Below, in pieces: positions 1-10,441 of a DNA stretch of 64,000 bases (position 1 is the stretch's first letter; the number at the start of each line of letters is the position of its first letter). The DNA lies in NCBI GenBank assembly GCA_001949185.1, contig BDGG01000009.1, positions 1,839,874 to 1,903,873 of the forward strand, in the 5' to 3' direction. The notes beneath the pieces were generated by a model, which saw nothing but the letters and a program-made list of their open reading frames with translations, was not told the DNA's origin and searched no databases. This DNA is from Ramazzottius varieornatus (lineage: Eukaryota; Tardigrada; Eutardigrada; Parachela; Ramazzottiidae). Both the position numbers and the translations under genes were made by a program.

Positions 1-72
1 AGGGTGGGGACATGTATGCTGTACTTTCTCGATACTCACAATCTTGGCTGACTGGTTGTTTCCCTCTGTTAG

Positions 73-1416
73 TAACATATGCAGCAAGTTGGACGTCATC
101 GCCGAACTGAAGAAGCACGAGCTGGACTTTGACGTTCGTGGTTTGAAAGTGGGGGACTTTCTGTGGATTGCCCGCGAGAAGAGCGAATATGCTGGGGGAA
201 GGAAGCCTCGAGAGCTGGTACTGGACTTCATAGCAGAAAGGAAGAGAGGCGATGACCTGGCTATCAGTATCAAAGATGGTCGATATACCTGTCAAAAGGT
301 AGTATGCAAAGCCAAAGTTTATAGCTGGCAAAGCCTGTATATTTTGGCCGTCGGCAAATGAAGTAAACCTGATGGTTTCCCATGTGGCGTGCTCTTGCAG
401 TCACTAAGAATGGAAAGCTGCGCCACTTGATATAAGGTGCGATCTTATTTGCCGACGTGTCAAATTCCTTGATGAGTCTAACGGATGATGGTTGGTGCAT
501 TCAAAAATAGTTCCGAATGAAGATGGCGGGTTTGCGTCGGCTGATCTACATCATTGAGGACAGCCAGCGCTTTCAGCATAAAGGCCTGAAGGATGGCGCT
601 TTCGATCAGGCTGTGACCAATCTGGCAGTGCAAGACGGCTTCATAGTCAAGGAAACGGACAGTTTACGGAAAACCGCCGAGTACTTGTTGTCGATGACCA
701 TGTTCCTACAACGTAGCTACACGGTACAAACTGCCTTGCCTTTACCGCAAACTTTGGCATCTCCTCTTTTGACTGCTTTTGTCCTTTTGCAGACCAAGAC
801 TTTGAGAAGCCTGGCCTTTGCCGAAAGATGGGCAAAAAGCCAAGAGGAGTTTAATGTCAATCTGCCTGTCCACGGTCTGCTTACTTATAGCGCTTTTTCC
901 GCCGTAGCCAAAACCAACCAGGTTCGACTGTAGCCCTCTTTCTCTCTTCGAGATGAATCGATACCTTGTCCGACGGATGTCTGTCCACCGTCTGTGTCAT
1001 TTCTTTCAGACCAAGAATGTCTCTCAAGCATTCCTCCTTCAGTTGCTGGCTCTCGATGGAGTGTCGCCGGCCAAGGCTTCCGCCATTGTAACCAAGTATC
1101 CCACCCTCAAAAGGTAAGGTTGTGGACGACCTAGTGGTCGATGGCCATGGTTAGAAGCCAGGTAGATGTGACGGAAACCCACTGTTTTAGATTATTGAAT
1201 GCCTACGACGCTCTGGCTACGGAAGACGAAAAGAAAATGATGCTTCGGGACATTAAGTTTGGAAGCGGCATAACGTCAGTCTCTTCCCTTTGACCATCAA
1301 TGCCTCGCAGATCACAACTGCGTTTTATGGTGCTTTTCTGCTATTGCAGGAGTATTGGTCCCGCAATCAGCAAGCGACTGTACAAACTTTACTGCACCAA
1401 TGGACCTCTTCGATGA
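73..1416 (+). CDS. MUS81: MUS81 structure-specific endonuclease subunit, C-terminal part
   Basis: This is the catalytic subunit of the MUS81-EME1 nuclease, which cuts branched DNA at stalled forks and recombination joints in the nucleus. Six exons are visible: about 73-298, 511-723, 793-921, 1010-1113, 1191-1274 and 1350-1416. The first contains the XPF/MUS81 nuclease signature, with GDFLWIA followed by the active-site motif ERKRGDD (ERKxxxD). The later exons encode the helix-hairpin-helix region (QLLALDGVSPAKASAI) and a C-terminus ending YCTNGPLR, close to the vertebrate ending. The gene is cut by the left edge of the window, so the N-terminal helix-hairpin-helix and winged-helix regions are missing. 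The first acceptor could be at 71-72 or 82-83. The first intron (299-510) holds a palindromic element. The gene converges on NCBP2, about 310 bases away. The identification is firm. Confidence 0.9.
350..460. repeat. Intronic palindrome copy, MUS81 intron
   Basis: The inner arms are CATGTGGCGTGC and CTGCGCCACTTG (379-432). The outer arms GTCGGCAAATGAA and TTATTTGCCGAC show the full element of about 110 bases. Confidence 0.7.
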
Positions 1417-1667
1417 ATGAAACGGCAAAGAATTTGACTAGTAATCTTTCACAATATCCTTTACATCATTTTTGATCTGCTCGATCCGCACACAAGCTAG
1501 GTTTTTCACTTTGTTGTGTGCCAGATACCTCTTTTACAGAAGTTTTAACGGAAACAGACAATGCCCATCCCAAGATGAAAGTCTTCCACACATAACCGTC
1601 GGTCCAGCAAAGTTTATCCATCAAGATCTTCCTTCAACTTTTCGAAGCTTTTTGACAAAGAAAGAAG

Positions 1668-1673
1668 AATAAA
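1668..1673 (+). terminator. Poly(A) signal of MUS81
   Basis: An AATAAA hexamer lies 252 bases past the MUS81 stop codon and just before the tail-to-tail boundary with NCBP2. It is the only canonical signal seen in this gap. Confidence 0.6.
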
Positions 1674-1728
1674 ATCAGCGTCTGAAGCAACAAATGCACT
1701 GTACACTTTCATAGCAAGGAATACTTTT

Positions 1729-3002
1729 CTAGCTCCAGTCCATCTGTTTGTCCTGATCGGCCATCTGACCTGCCAGTTGGCCCACCACATTGTCTTCAGC
1801 GTCTTCCTCCGACACAGCCGCCCTTTCCGCCATGCTGTCTTCCATCAGCGCCGCTTTCTCACTACTGTCATGTACTTTGGAAGAAGCTCCAGCAGGCTGA
1901 GTATTGGACGCCTCCGCAGCTGGTCCGCTTTCTCGGGCGACCTGACTGAAGGCACCTTCGCCATTGTCTTCTGCGGCCATCCCCTCCTGTTCCGGTGCCG
2001 AGACTTCTTCGCCGTTCTCGCCTCTCATCTTTCTCAGCTTGAGGCGCAAATCAGTAGTCTTGTCAACGTCTTCGCCCTCTTGGGATTCCGAGTCGTTTCG
2101 TTCTTCCCACTTGCGCTTGCCGAAGGAGCGCCGTTGGTTGGTTCCTCCTGCCATGGCAAAGTCGCCTGCTTGGATTCTCTCCATACGGTTCTGGATCATC
2201 TTGCCGAAGCCTCCTCGCCCACCGTCGTAGTCTGTACGGAACTCGTCGCGTACTTGCCCACCAGACTTGCCCCGACCGTACTGTCGTCCTTCGATAAAGC
2301 CAGCGTCCCAGTCACAGCGGATGACACGCTCGTCTAGCCGTGTCCCGTTCACGTATCGAAGTGCATCTTCGGCATCTGCACGTCTGTAGTACCTGCAAGA
2401 CATTTCCATCATCTTACTTCAACCTTTAAACAATCTAATTGGGCCTAAGTTAGGCAACTCAACTTGACAAGAAGGCATTACCCAGATGCGCCTAAGTGGC
2501 GCATACTTCCAGCCAAAACACCAAGCTGGCGCGCCACTCGGGGAAACAATCAAACCTGTCAAGATCGTTATTCCAAGCGGCGCACACTACCATCCAATAA
2601 CAATGGTAACGTGCGCCACTTTCGAAAACACTCTTGCACAGTTTCCATTAGTCCTTTATAAGGACGTTCATAGTCTTCGTACTCAACAAAGCAAAATCCG
2701 CAAGGTGTTTTGGTGAAGCGATCCAGCCCGATGATACATCGTTTGACGTCTCCACTCTTAGAGAACAAGTGATGAATTTGATCCTCTGTCGTAAAGAAGG
2801 ACAGGTTACCGACGTAGAGAGTGGTACTGGCCCGTAGCTTGTCTTCTTGCTCCTTCATCGACCCCTAAGAGCGAGACGGACAGCATGTCAGCCAGCCTGA
2901 AGATCGGCCGTGTGTCATGTGCAAGCCTAGCGATCGTTCTATTACCTGGAACTGCTGGTCTCGATAAGCGCTGAGTGAGCCATTCCTCTTTGAAGCGGAC
3001 AT
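1729..3002 (-). CDS. NCBP2: Nuclear cap-binding protein subunit 2 (CBP20) with an acidic C-terminal extension
   Basis: This subunit binds the m7G cap of nascent transcripts together with NCBP1. There are three exons, 3002-2946, 2864-2683 and 2392-1729, totalling 301 codons. The RRM shows RNP2 as LYVGNLSF and RNP1 as CGFCFVEY. The cap-binding tail follows ([19 protein letters not shown], then [17 protein letters not shown]), so cap recognition should be intact. The ATG at 3002 is the first in frame and sits just before SAYRDQQF, which matches the conserved N-terminal YRDQ segment. The protein is 300 residues, against about 156 in vertebrates. The extra half follows GGFGKMIQN and is rich in Glu, Asp, Ser and Lys with no recognisable domain. 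The second intron holds two copies of the intronic palindrome. The gene ends tail to tail with MUS81. Confidence 0.92.
2490..2640. repeat. Intronic palindrome, two tandem copies, NCBP2 intron 2
   Basis: The first copy is AAGTGGCGCAT to GCGCGCCACTC (2493-2540). The second is AAGCGGCGCACAC to ACGTGCGCCACTT (about 2575-2625). Confidence 0.75.
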
Positions 3003-3079
3003 GCTGCTGCATCCGAGTGGATCGGACGATGTGGCTGCTGCCTTCAATGAGGCCTTCACTCCCAACGCACACACAACAA

Positions 3080-3761
3080 CTTGACGTTACTGCTGGCGAT
3101 GGGATTCAATAATCCGATGATTCCCACCAACAGACTTCCGCAGTGAGAGTGATCCGCGATGGCAAAGTTCTGAAGTTATCACTTGCAAAAAAATCCCGTA
3201 TTAAACTGGAATATTCAGTACAGAAGTGGGCCAAGTGGCCACCCCGGTGGCGGTGGGGTCCCCGTGGGATATCCCTCTTTCCGTCAGCCCTCGGGGCAGG
3301 CCTGGTCCATAATTAAGGGCCTTCAAAGACAGACCCGGGTCTGGTGGTGTGATTATCCTGTCTGCTCTGGTGGATACCTCCATAAATCAAACAGACCAAC
3401 CACAGAGCCCCTCAATCTGCTGACTTCGAGCGCCCCGTTTCGCCACCGCACAGTAGTGCTGGCAAAAATACGATGAAATTCGATACAATATTTCTCCGTT
3501 ACCGTATTTTCGATATATCATATCATATCGCAGCGACATATCGATATTTCTGGAATTTTAGTTTTCCGGAATTTCACTGGTTCAAGCCCAAAACTTAAGA
3601 AGCCGATGGCCACATAAAGTATCAGTAAGATTGAAAGCGTCGGGTGCAGCGAAGACAGGATTATACCAAGACTTCGAACACATGAAAACTCGGAAAGAAT
3701 TAGTACCAGAACCGAATGGGCGGAATGTGCTCGGTAAACCATGGCCAGAAACAAGTTTTTG
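3080..3761. other. Non-coding stretch upstream of NCBP2
   Basis: No convincing exon is seen. The part at 3225-3330 is GC-rich with short palindromes. A 20-base stretch ending at 3330 (around GGGCCTTCAAAGAC) recurs inverted near 5839-5855. The part at 3474-3560 is rich in CGATAT-type words that reappear at 4740-4890. The NCBP2 promoter should lie in the first few hundred bases, but I see no distinctive motif there. Confidence 0.5.
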
Positions 3762-4684
3762 ATACCCAAGGGACTCCGAATCGCAAACTCATTAGAGGAC
3801 GCTCGCGCTCCAGACAGCACGATCCTTTACGCAGGTTGATTCCCCGATATCTTCTGATTTTTCTGATTTTTTTGACGAATTGTTCCAAGTTTTCGATGAG
3901 TCATGAGTCGTGATTCCGGATTTAATCAATCAATTTTGCACTAATCATTCGAAGATGTTGGCGTATTGCTTAATACGGAATTGATAACCCGGTTGATAGT
4001 ACCACTTGACGGCACTGCACGATCAACAGTGTATAATAATGCCCTATGCCTGTACGTACAACAGATGACTCATGGTAGGGACACCTTTCGGTGCCAAGAA
4101 ATTTCTCTTTGATCTTCCGCCATAAGCTCAGGCTTGCCGTAGTTTGCTCCAATTCAAAGGCTTTAGAATAGAGCCCTGCAGCAGCAGCAGCTGAAACCAT
4201 TGCTGCTTCTGCACTGCATCCGGTTTCCACGAACTGCAACTGCACTGCAATTCTGCTGTTTTCTAAACTGCAACTGCACTGCACCTCATTCGAAAATTAA
4301 GAGTTTCTGCCCACCAACGGAAATGCATGTCAAACACAACGTAATCGTCGTTGTTTCACGGAGATTCAACCGAAAAACGGTAGGATCCGGCCAGAAAATG
4401 AAAAAAACCCGATCGTACTACTGTTTCTAAGCCCACATCAGTATACTGCGATGAACGGTGCTCACATTTCCAAAACTGCAACTGCACTGCAACTGCATTT
4501 TTTTACCATTTCGGCGACTGCGACTGCACTGCATTGCAGTAAAATGCAGTGCAGTGCAGAACGTGCTGCATGTTGCAGGGCTCCACTTTAGAATGCCTGA
4601 ACAGCTTTCTACAAAAACTCAAGTGGTCTATGGTTCATTCTTAAGTTCTGCTGGAAGGCCAGCCTTTTGGGCGGAGCTCTCGCA
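3762..4684 (-). repeat. Dispersed repeat X, copy A, interrupted by a hAT element
   Basis: The segments 3762-4168 and 4594-4684 together match, in inverted orientation, the sequence at 31047-31526. The match is nearly continuous and very close over roughly 230 bases around 3970-4160. The two parts are separated here by a 417-bp insertion at 4169-4585 and are continuous in the other copy. Both copies keep an open frame that includes WRKIKEKFLGTER and RTGIGHYYTLL. I cannot assign the frame to a family, and it may be open only because the copies are young. Confidence 0.75.
4169..4585. mobile_element. Non-autonomous hAT element, 417 bp, with 8-bp target duplication
   Basis: The ends are TAGAGCCCTGCA (4169-4180) and the inverse of TGGAGCCCTGCA (4574-4585), which fit the hAT terminal pattern YARNG. 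The 8-bp duplication CTTTAGAA flanks it at 4161-4168 and 4586-4593. The second copy of repeat X has a single CTTTAGAA (31136-31143 on the other strand) and no insertion, so it serves as an empty site. The interior is rich in TGCAGT-type words and has no coding capacity. Confidence 0.92.
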
Positions 4685-4736
4685 AAACCAACCTTGGTCT
4701 TCCGTCAACGAGATATCACTGGCGAGTTTGCCATTC

Positions 4737-4895
4737 AGCAGAATACCGATATATCGAAAATATATCGATATGGCGCGATACAATATCGCCGAATATTTTA
4801 TTGCGTTATTCGATACGAATTTCATATCGATATTTTCCATACGATATCTGCCGCATATTTTAGCGCAAAGATTCGATATATTTCGCTACCCTTCT
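4737..4895. repeat. CGATAT-rich low-complexity tract
   Basis: The stretch is AT-rich and built from words such as CGATAT, ATATCG and GATACG. Similar sequence stands at 3474-3560 on the far side of repeat X. It may be the flank of a larger nested repeat, but no clear terminal repeats were found. Confidence 0.5.
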
Positions 4896-4985
4896 CTTGA
4901 GAATCTGGATCTCAGAATGAAGTTGTCTCGTGTCGGTTTCCGTTTATTCGGCAAGTGGACGAACCCTGAAGTGTTTATTTAGCCG

Positions 4986-5511
4986 TGGAATAGAACATAG
5001 GAAGAAAAGCCTTTTCGAACAAGTAAATAACGTCTTTGATAAGAGACAAGCCTCGTTGAAAGTGTTTGGCAATCATACCCGAACTGGTTTTGATAAAGAC
5101 AGATCTGAAATCTTCGGCCGCGTCACAACCATCGTCTTCCCGATGGCGGTGCTAGACTTGGCACCGTGTCCGTCCACTTGCTGTTATCAGTGTCAATGGT
5201 TAGAAGTAATAGACGTTTCCGACAGGGACATATCCATCGACATTAGCTGGAAACAAGACACAGTATTCTAGACAGGTGAAAGGGAAAGTGGTGGAACTTG
5301 GATTTGTTAACGACGTGAGTCTAGAGGTGATGGAAAAATCTAACTTTCGTAACTTGACATTACCTACCAACAAACCAACTATCAACAACGAACAACCCTT
5401 TTTCAGTAGACAAGTTGATTGGCTGATGACACTTCCATAGGAAAGCCTGGTCAGTACCGCTTGGTCAGCTTGCTTACCATGGTGTTCAACGATCCTCCGC
5501 AGCACTGTCAT
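4986..5511 (-). other. Possible exons of an unidentified minus-strand gene
   Basis: Two open stretches lie on the minus strand. One, about 5149-4990, begins after a plausible acceptor (CTAG) and reads GMIAKHFQRGLSLIKDVIYL before a stop. The other, upstream, starts with an ATG at 5511 and is followed by a GTAAG donor. I recognise no family, and the splicing that would join them is not obvious. It could be a small lineage-specific gene or chance open frames in repeat-rich DNA. Confidence 0.2.
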
Positions 5512-5690
5512 CGTGGTGTCTTGGGCACCTCTGAATTTGCTAGTTCAGACCGAATAGGCAGTGAAGTAGAATCACTATTCGGCATCAGAAAGGAAAGTTA
5601 AGACTGAAGTAAAGAAGGGAAGATTTAGCCAGGGACGAGGTACACCGAGATGACTCTGGCAAAGCGAAATAGAAGCTGAAAATTTCATCA

Positions 5691-5828
5691 GCTGGTGGGA
5701 TTACGAGTCGGTCCCGAGTAGGTAGTAATTACACCGAAAAAACGGTGAATTTCGTTTTCGGTGGAACGAATAGCCCAATCGTGTCGTGAGGGTGGAGCCA
5801 ATTACACCAGTGCTGTAATCCCACCAGC
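5691..5828. repeat. Short palindromic element with 14-bp inverted repeats
   Basis: GCTGGTGGGATTAC at 5691-5704 is repeated inverted at 5815-5828. Inside lies a second inverted pair around TAATTACACC. At 138 bases it resembles a MITE. No clear target duplication was found. Confidence 0.6.
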
Positions 5829-6473
5829 GGTGTAATCAGTCTTTGAAGGCCCTTATTGATAAATCTTACTGGCCCATAACTAAATGATAACTTTCTGACA
5901 GAAAGTTTCTGTATCGCGTGTACAGTGTATGTGTGACGTCATCGCGGACGGTATCCTGGAAAGGTTCCTGAGACTCTCACAGTCCGGTACCTAAGAATCG
6001 GATATGTGCAAGTGCAGCATCAGCTAGCCATTGTACTGATTCTATACCAGAACGAGTATTCAGTGATATTATCTGGTCAGAAACCTAATGTCGAAGCGGG
6101 AAGGACTATGAACTGCAGAAAACAACTTGGCCAGAAATATCTCCCACACAGAATACAGGAATAAAAGCGTAGAAAAACGACTCGCTGACTATATACCAGA
6201 TCTGCAGCATTACCTAGAGGAAAAATTCCTTAAATCCAACCCTCGATGGGCTTCAACCAGACAAGTAAGATGCGAGGCAGCTATTGCCAAGTGGGGAAAT
6301 GTCGATATGGCCCCATTCAGCTGGTTGCTGCAGTTGGACAATAGGTGATTTCAAGATGGTTGGTGCTGGGGCCGGCGGTCAGCGCAGGCGAGCATTTTTC
6401 AATGGCCAATTGTTTCATAGACTGTAAGTTGTCGGCCAGAAGCAGTTGGTCGCATAACCTTTTGTCAAGAGAA
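5829..6473. other. Non-coding stretch downstream of the coiled-coil gene
   Basis: A 73-codon open frame (6127-6348, plus strand) has no recognisable content. Otherwise I see no exon, repeat or RNA gene here. Confidence 0.4.
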
Positions 6474-9400
6474 TCATCTTAACAGCGGATAAGCACATAA
6501 GAGATGCTGGAGGAGGCTGTAATTATGACAGCAAGTGTACACTGCGTACGTCGATTGGGCCCTTACCGTTTTCGGGCGGCAGAAACATCGAGGAGGGCCA
6601 GCTTTGCCTGTCGCTCAAGCCTTGCGGCTTTTGCTCTGACCGTCAGTCGCTGCTGGGTACTTGGCAGGACTTGGACCTTGCGACTCTCCAGTGCCTTCTG
6701 CATGCCCTGGCACAGACTGTTCAGCAGTGACAGGCGGACAGAAAGCTGAAAAAGGCGCTCTTCCATGGTGATCAGCATCTGGCTGAGCTAGAGGAGGGAC
6801 CACAAAGTTGAAAACCTTGGCGCCGACGAAAAGCTTCGTCAGTCTTACTGCACTAACCATTCCTTCCCTGTGTTGAAGGTCCGTCATGTTAAGGGTTGGA
6901 GACGTCAGTTTCTGCAAAGTTTCCTTCTTGCACTGCACGACCTGCCTGGTCAAGGCAAGGCGACGTTCCACGGCTTTGACCAGCTAAAGGACAAGAGCGA
7001 TGCATGACATGTCGACCAATAACTTGAATAATGCAGCAGATATTTGTACCTGCTTCCCTAGTTCTTTCCTGGTCTTGACATAGGTGGTTAGCAGAGAATC
7101 GTGCCACTTCAGTCGCTTATAAAGCAGCTTGATGTCCGTGTCGGCACTTTTGTGTAGCCATTCAACGTAAGAATCGAGAGCTCGATGTCGCAGCTCGATT
7201 TCGTGGCTGGCTTTTACTGCGACGAAAGAACAATCATTTCCATATTTTGTCGTCACAATTCCTCTCAGTAGAGCTCTGTCAGAGGTTGGTTGGTTAATGA
7301 TGATGAACCTACCGACTTGATTCTGTTCCACATGCTTCAGCATGTATTGAGTGGTGATATCGATCAGCAGCGACGCTCCACAAGCTCGAAGTTCCGATAC
7401 CAGCTCGAATGTTTCCGTGAAAGTTTCGCATTTCAGTAAGTAAACATCCAAATCTTTGCGCAACCTATACACATACTCAAGTCGACATCGACATCAAAAC
7501 CTACTTGAAATTAGAATTTGGCCAGATTCAAGGCCTTACATCAGAACTCGCGCAAATCCTCGCTCGTATTCTTCTTCGAGGTCTTTCATCTTTTGGCGCT
7601 CTTCAAAATGAGCTTTGCGAAGGCGCGATAACGACGTCCATAAACTTGATTTGCCATGCTGCGCGTTCTCCAATTGCCTGGCAAAAACATTGAATAAAGT
7701 TACACTTTTCCCCCGCAAAGTCAATGCTGTGGGGGTTTACAGGGAGACAATGGGCGAAACGGACCTGACTTTATGCCGATACTCTTCCTTCTTGCGCTTG
7801 AGCTGGTCGTTGAGGCAAGTCGTCCGGTCCCTGTGCTCATGCATCCCACCCTGGCTGAAACTAAGTAGCTTGCGCAGCTCTTGTCGATGACGATCCAAAG
7901 CGTAGTATTCAGATTGCATCTCCTCGACTTTCCTGCTCTTCTCCAACAGCTCGGCCGCGGCGTACCGGTGGGCAGCCTCATTCTGTTGACATTCCTCTTG
8001 CAGCTGCCGCTCTTTCTGTCGGACCTTCCTACGCTCCAGGCTCTGAGAGCGCTGCTCGACATGCTGAAGTAACACAGCAAGGTTATCGCTACAAAGCCTA
8101 CAAATTGTCACAATCGGGACGTCAGCAGATGGACTCATCCGTATCCTTCTTATCAAGCGACGCACGCTTCATGCAATGATCGATAGAAGCCTCCGCCTCT
8201 TAGGAAGGCGATCTGGATAAAATCAGCTGCCAAAGTCCCAGATGGCTTTCTTTGGTATCATGGATTGAGCTGTAGATTTTGTGCCAAAGCTTACCATACG
8301 CTCGACTTTTCCTTCGAGCTTTCTATATGCTTCAGCTCCCTTCCTCAGGCGCATGAATATGGAGAACCTTTCTTTGAACTTCTGCCTTGCTTGGCGATAC
8401 AGTACCGTGTTCTTGTCCCGCCGTTGGCTGCCTCGCGAACCGTAGGTGTTAATGAGCTTTCCCAGGGTGATAATCTGTTGGCGATGCTGATCTGCTTCGT
8501 ACTCGTACTCGGTTGCCTAAAGAACATTATCAATTCTCTACCGATGGTTGGACGAATGGGGGAGGCAGGTAGACGAAGCGTACAAGACAGATCTCTGAGT
8601 GGCGCATTTTTCCGTGGTTAGTGGTTGAAAGCGCGCGCCACTTCAGGCTATGAACTTGTATGTTTGGCTTGCCCGCCTGTCATCTTTCTCTCTCGAGGGC
8701 TATATGGTCAAAGACCTACCTGTTCGAGCAGTTTCTCGGTAAAGTCTCGGTCGCTCCTGTTCTGCCCCGTCACACGGCGGGTCTCCAGGTCCAGGTTCCT
8801 CTTGAGCGCGCTTAGTCGATCCCGCTCCCGCAGATGGCTCACTCGCTGGCACGAAGCTGCCCGCACAAGGGCTTCGGCCTCGCCCAGCTTCTGTTGTAGC
8901 GACAGTCTGAAATACAAACCGACATTTGAGAGGAAACGTTGCCAGAGCGGACGACCTTACTTTTCCTCTTTAGTCTGAACTTCCGCCTCCAGCTCGCTCC
9001 TCATACTTTGAGCTAGGCTCTTGTAGCTTTCAAACAAGGTTGCGAGCTCGCCTTCAGCCCTTTCTCGGTTCTGCAGGACTAGGCGTATGTCTTTGTCAAG
9101 CTCGTCGTTGGCGGCGCAGTTTGCCTGCCAATGTTGCTGAAGACGAGTAATAATGGCAGCCAACGCTTGAGCTTCTTCCGCACTTTTCCTACCAAAGCAA
9201 GGAAAGAGAAACTATAGCTCTAAGGCTAGCAGTACTTACCACGGTAAAGAGCCTTTTGATTACCCGTTGTCGATTTCCAGCTGTGCACACTCCCTTTGGA
9301 TACGCGGTATGCGATTGCTGATGGATAGCAGTTCCTGCTCTTCTGCCCGTATGTCCACTTGCGCGTTCCTTATACGATCGTGGATTTTGAGCATCATGAC

Positions 9401-10441
9401 TTCGTTCTCCTGCATATGCTTGGAGGTGTTGTCGATTGTTGTTTGGTAGTGCTCGGCTTGCTGGGAAAGAACTTGTCCTTCCAAGATCCAGCAAGTGACC
9501 AGATGTCGCAGCTCTGGCTCTGTTGGGATCTTTTCCAGTGTAGAGCAGAGCTGGTTCTTGTCGACCTCCAATCTGCACAAGCCAACTGAAACATATATCT
9601 ATCTCAAAACCTGTGCGTGGCAATCTCCAATAAATAGATACTCGGCACATCCAGATACAGTAAGGGAGACTGGCAGACGAAATGTCCAACATCTGTCTCA
9701 AGTGGCGCATATTTCCCTTATTAATAGCCAGAGGAGTGCGCCACTGGAAACGACGATCCTGGACGTCTCCTTTGCCGCATTCCTGCAGGCACTCTTGGTG
9801 GCGACCTACTTGTCGATTTCTTTATTCAGTCGTAGCAGATGGAAGCGGGATTTCTCCAGCTCGTCATTGAGTCTTCTGGCATCTCCTCGAAGGCCTTGCA
9901 ACTGCTGTTTGAGCTTCCTGGGTAGGGCATCAGCTTCGGCGACTTCTTCGGCATGATCCAGGCAGTAGCGAATCTGATCGACAACGAGGTCGTGCAGAGT
10001 TCGCTGCTGCTGGAACTTCTGGCTATACCTCTGGATAACTGATGTTATTCTCCGCCGTAGGTCGCTGGCTTGGCCGTATGTGACCACCTTGTGTTCAAAG
10101 GCGCTATCAAGGGCACTGTTGATCGGAAAAGTATCCAGTCGAGCTTCGATGCGGTGGAGGTCCTTGGAGAAGGATGACCGGTCTTCGGCCAACTCGGCCA
10201 GAACGCCGTTTATCGAATCCGGCTTCCAGTTGGATTGGTAGAAAATATCCAAGGCTACGTTTTTGAAGGTTGCAGTTTTCGTTCCATAGCCCTCTGTGAA
10301 GATGGGATTCTCCTTTTCCGAGCGACTCGCGGGAACATAGCTTTGTAGTTCGTCCAGCGGATCATGATCAGAACCGATCCTGTCGTGTTGGTGACAGCCG
10401 GTGCGGTCGGCAGCAGGAACCGGCAACGATACATACTCCAT
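6474..10441 (-). CDS. Large coiled-coil protein, 907 residues, family not assigned
   Basis: Twelve exons can be joined in one frame: 10441-9810, 9572-9264, 9188-8961, 8906-8720, 8516-8295, 8063-7765, 7677-7540, 7464-7313, 7216-7050, 6983-6858, 6787-6567 and 6516-6474. They total exactly 908 codons. The first 80 residues are low in structure. The rest is mostly charged heptad coiled coil (for example QQLQGLRGDARRLNDELEK and RERDRLSALKRNLDLE), with no transmembrane segment or enzyme motif. Length and texture fit ciliary or axonemal coiled-coil proteins such as CCDC178 or CCDC39, but no diagnostic motif lets me choose. Introns 1 and 4 carry the intronic palindrome. The gene is divergent from the NuMA-like gene across a 1.7-kb gap with an E-box. 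Confidence 0.75.
8590..8646. repeat. Intronic palindrome copy, coiled-coil gene intron 4
   Basis: The arms are GAGTGGCGCAT and GCGCGCCACTTC, separated by about 25 bases. Confidence 0.7.
9702..9752. repeat. Intronic palindrome copy, coiled-coil gene intron 1
   Basis: The arms are CAAGTGGCGCATA and GTGCGCCACTG. Confidence 0.75.

Noticed and set aside
1777-2337. 186-codon plus-strand frame over NCBP2 exon 3
   Set aside because: It is the reverse of the acidic NCBP2 tail. It has no homology and no splice partners.
9189-9710. 173-codon minus-strand frame in another register of the coiled-coil gene
   Set aside because: The neighbouring register joins the flanking exons in phase and continues the coiled coil. 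This one does not.
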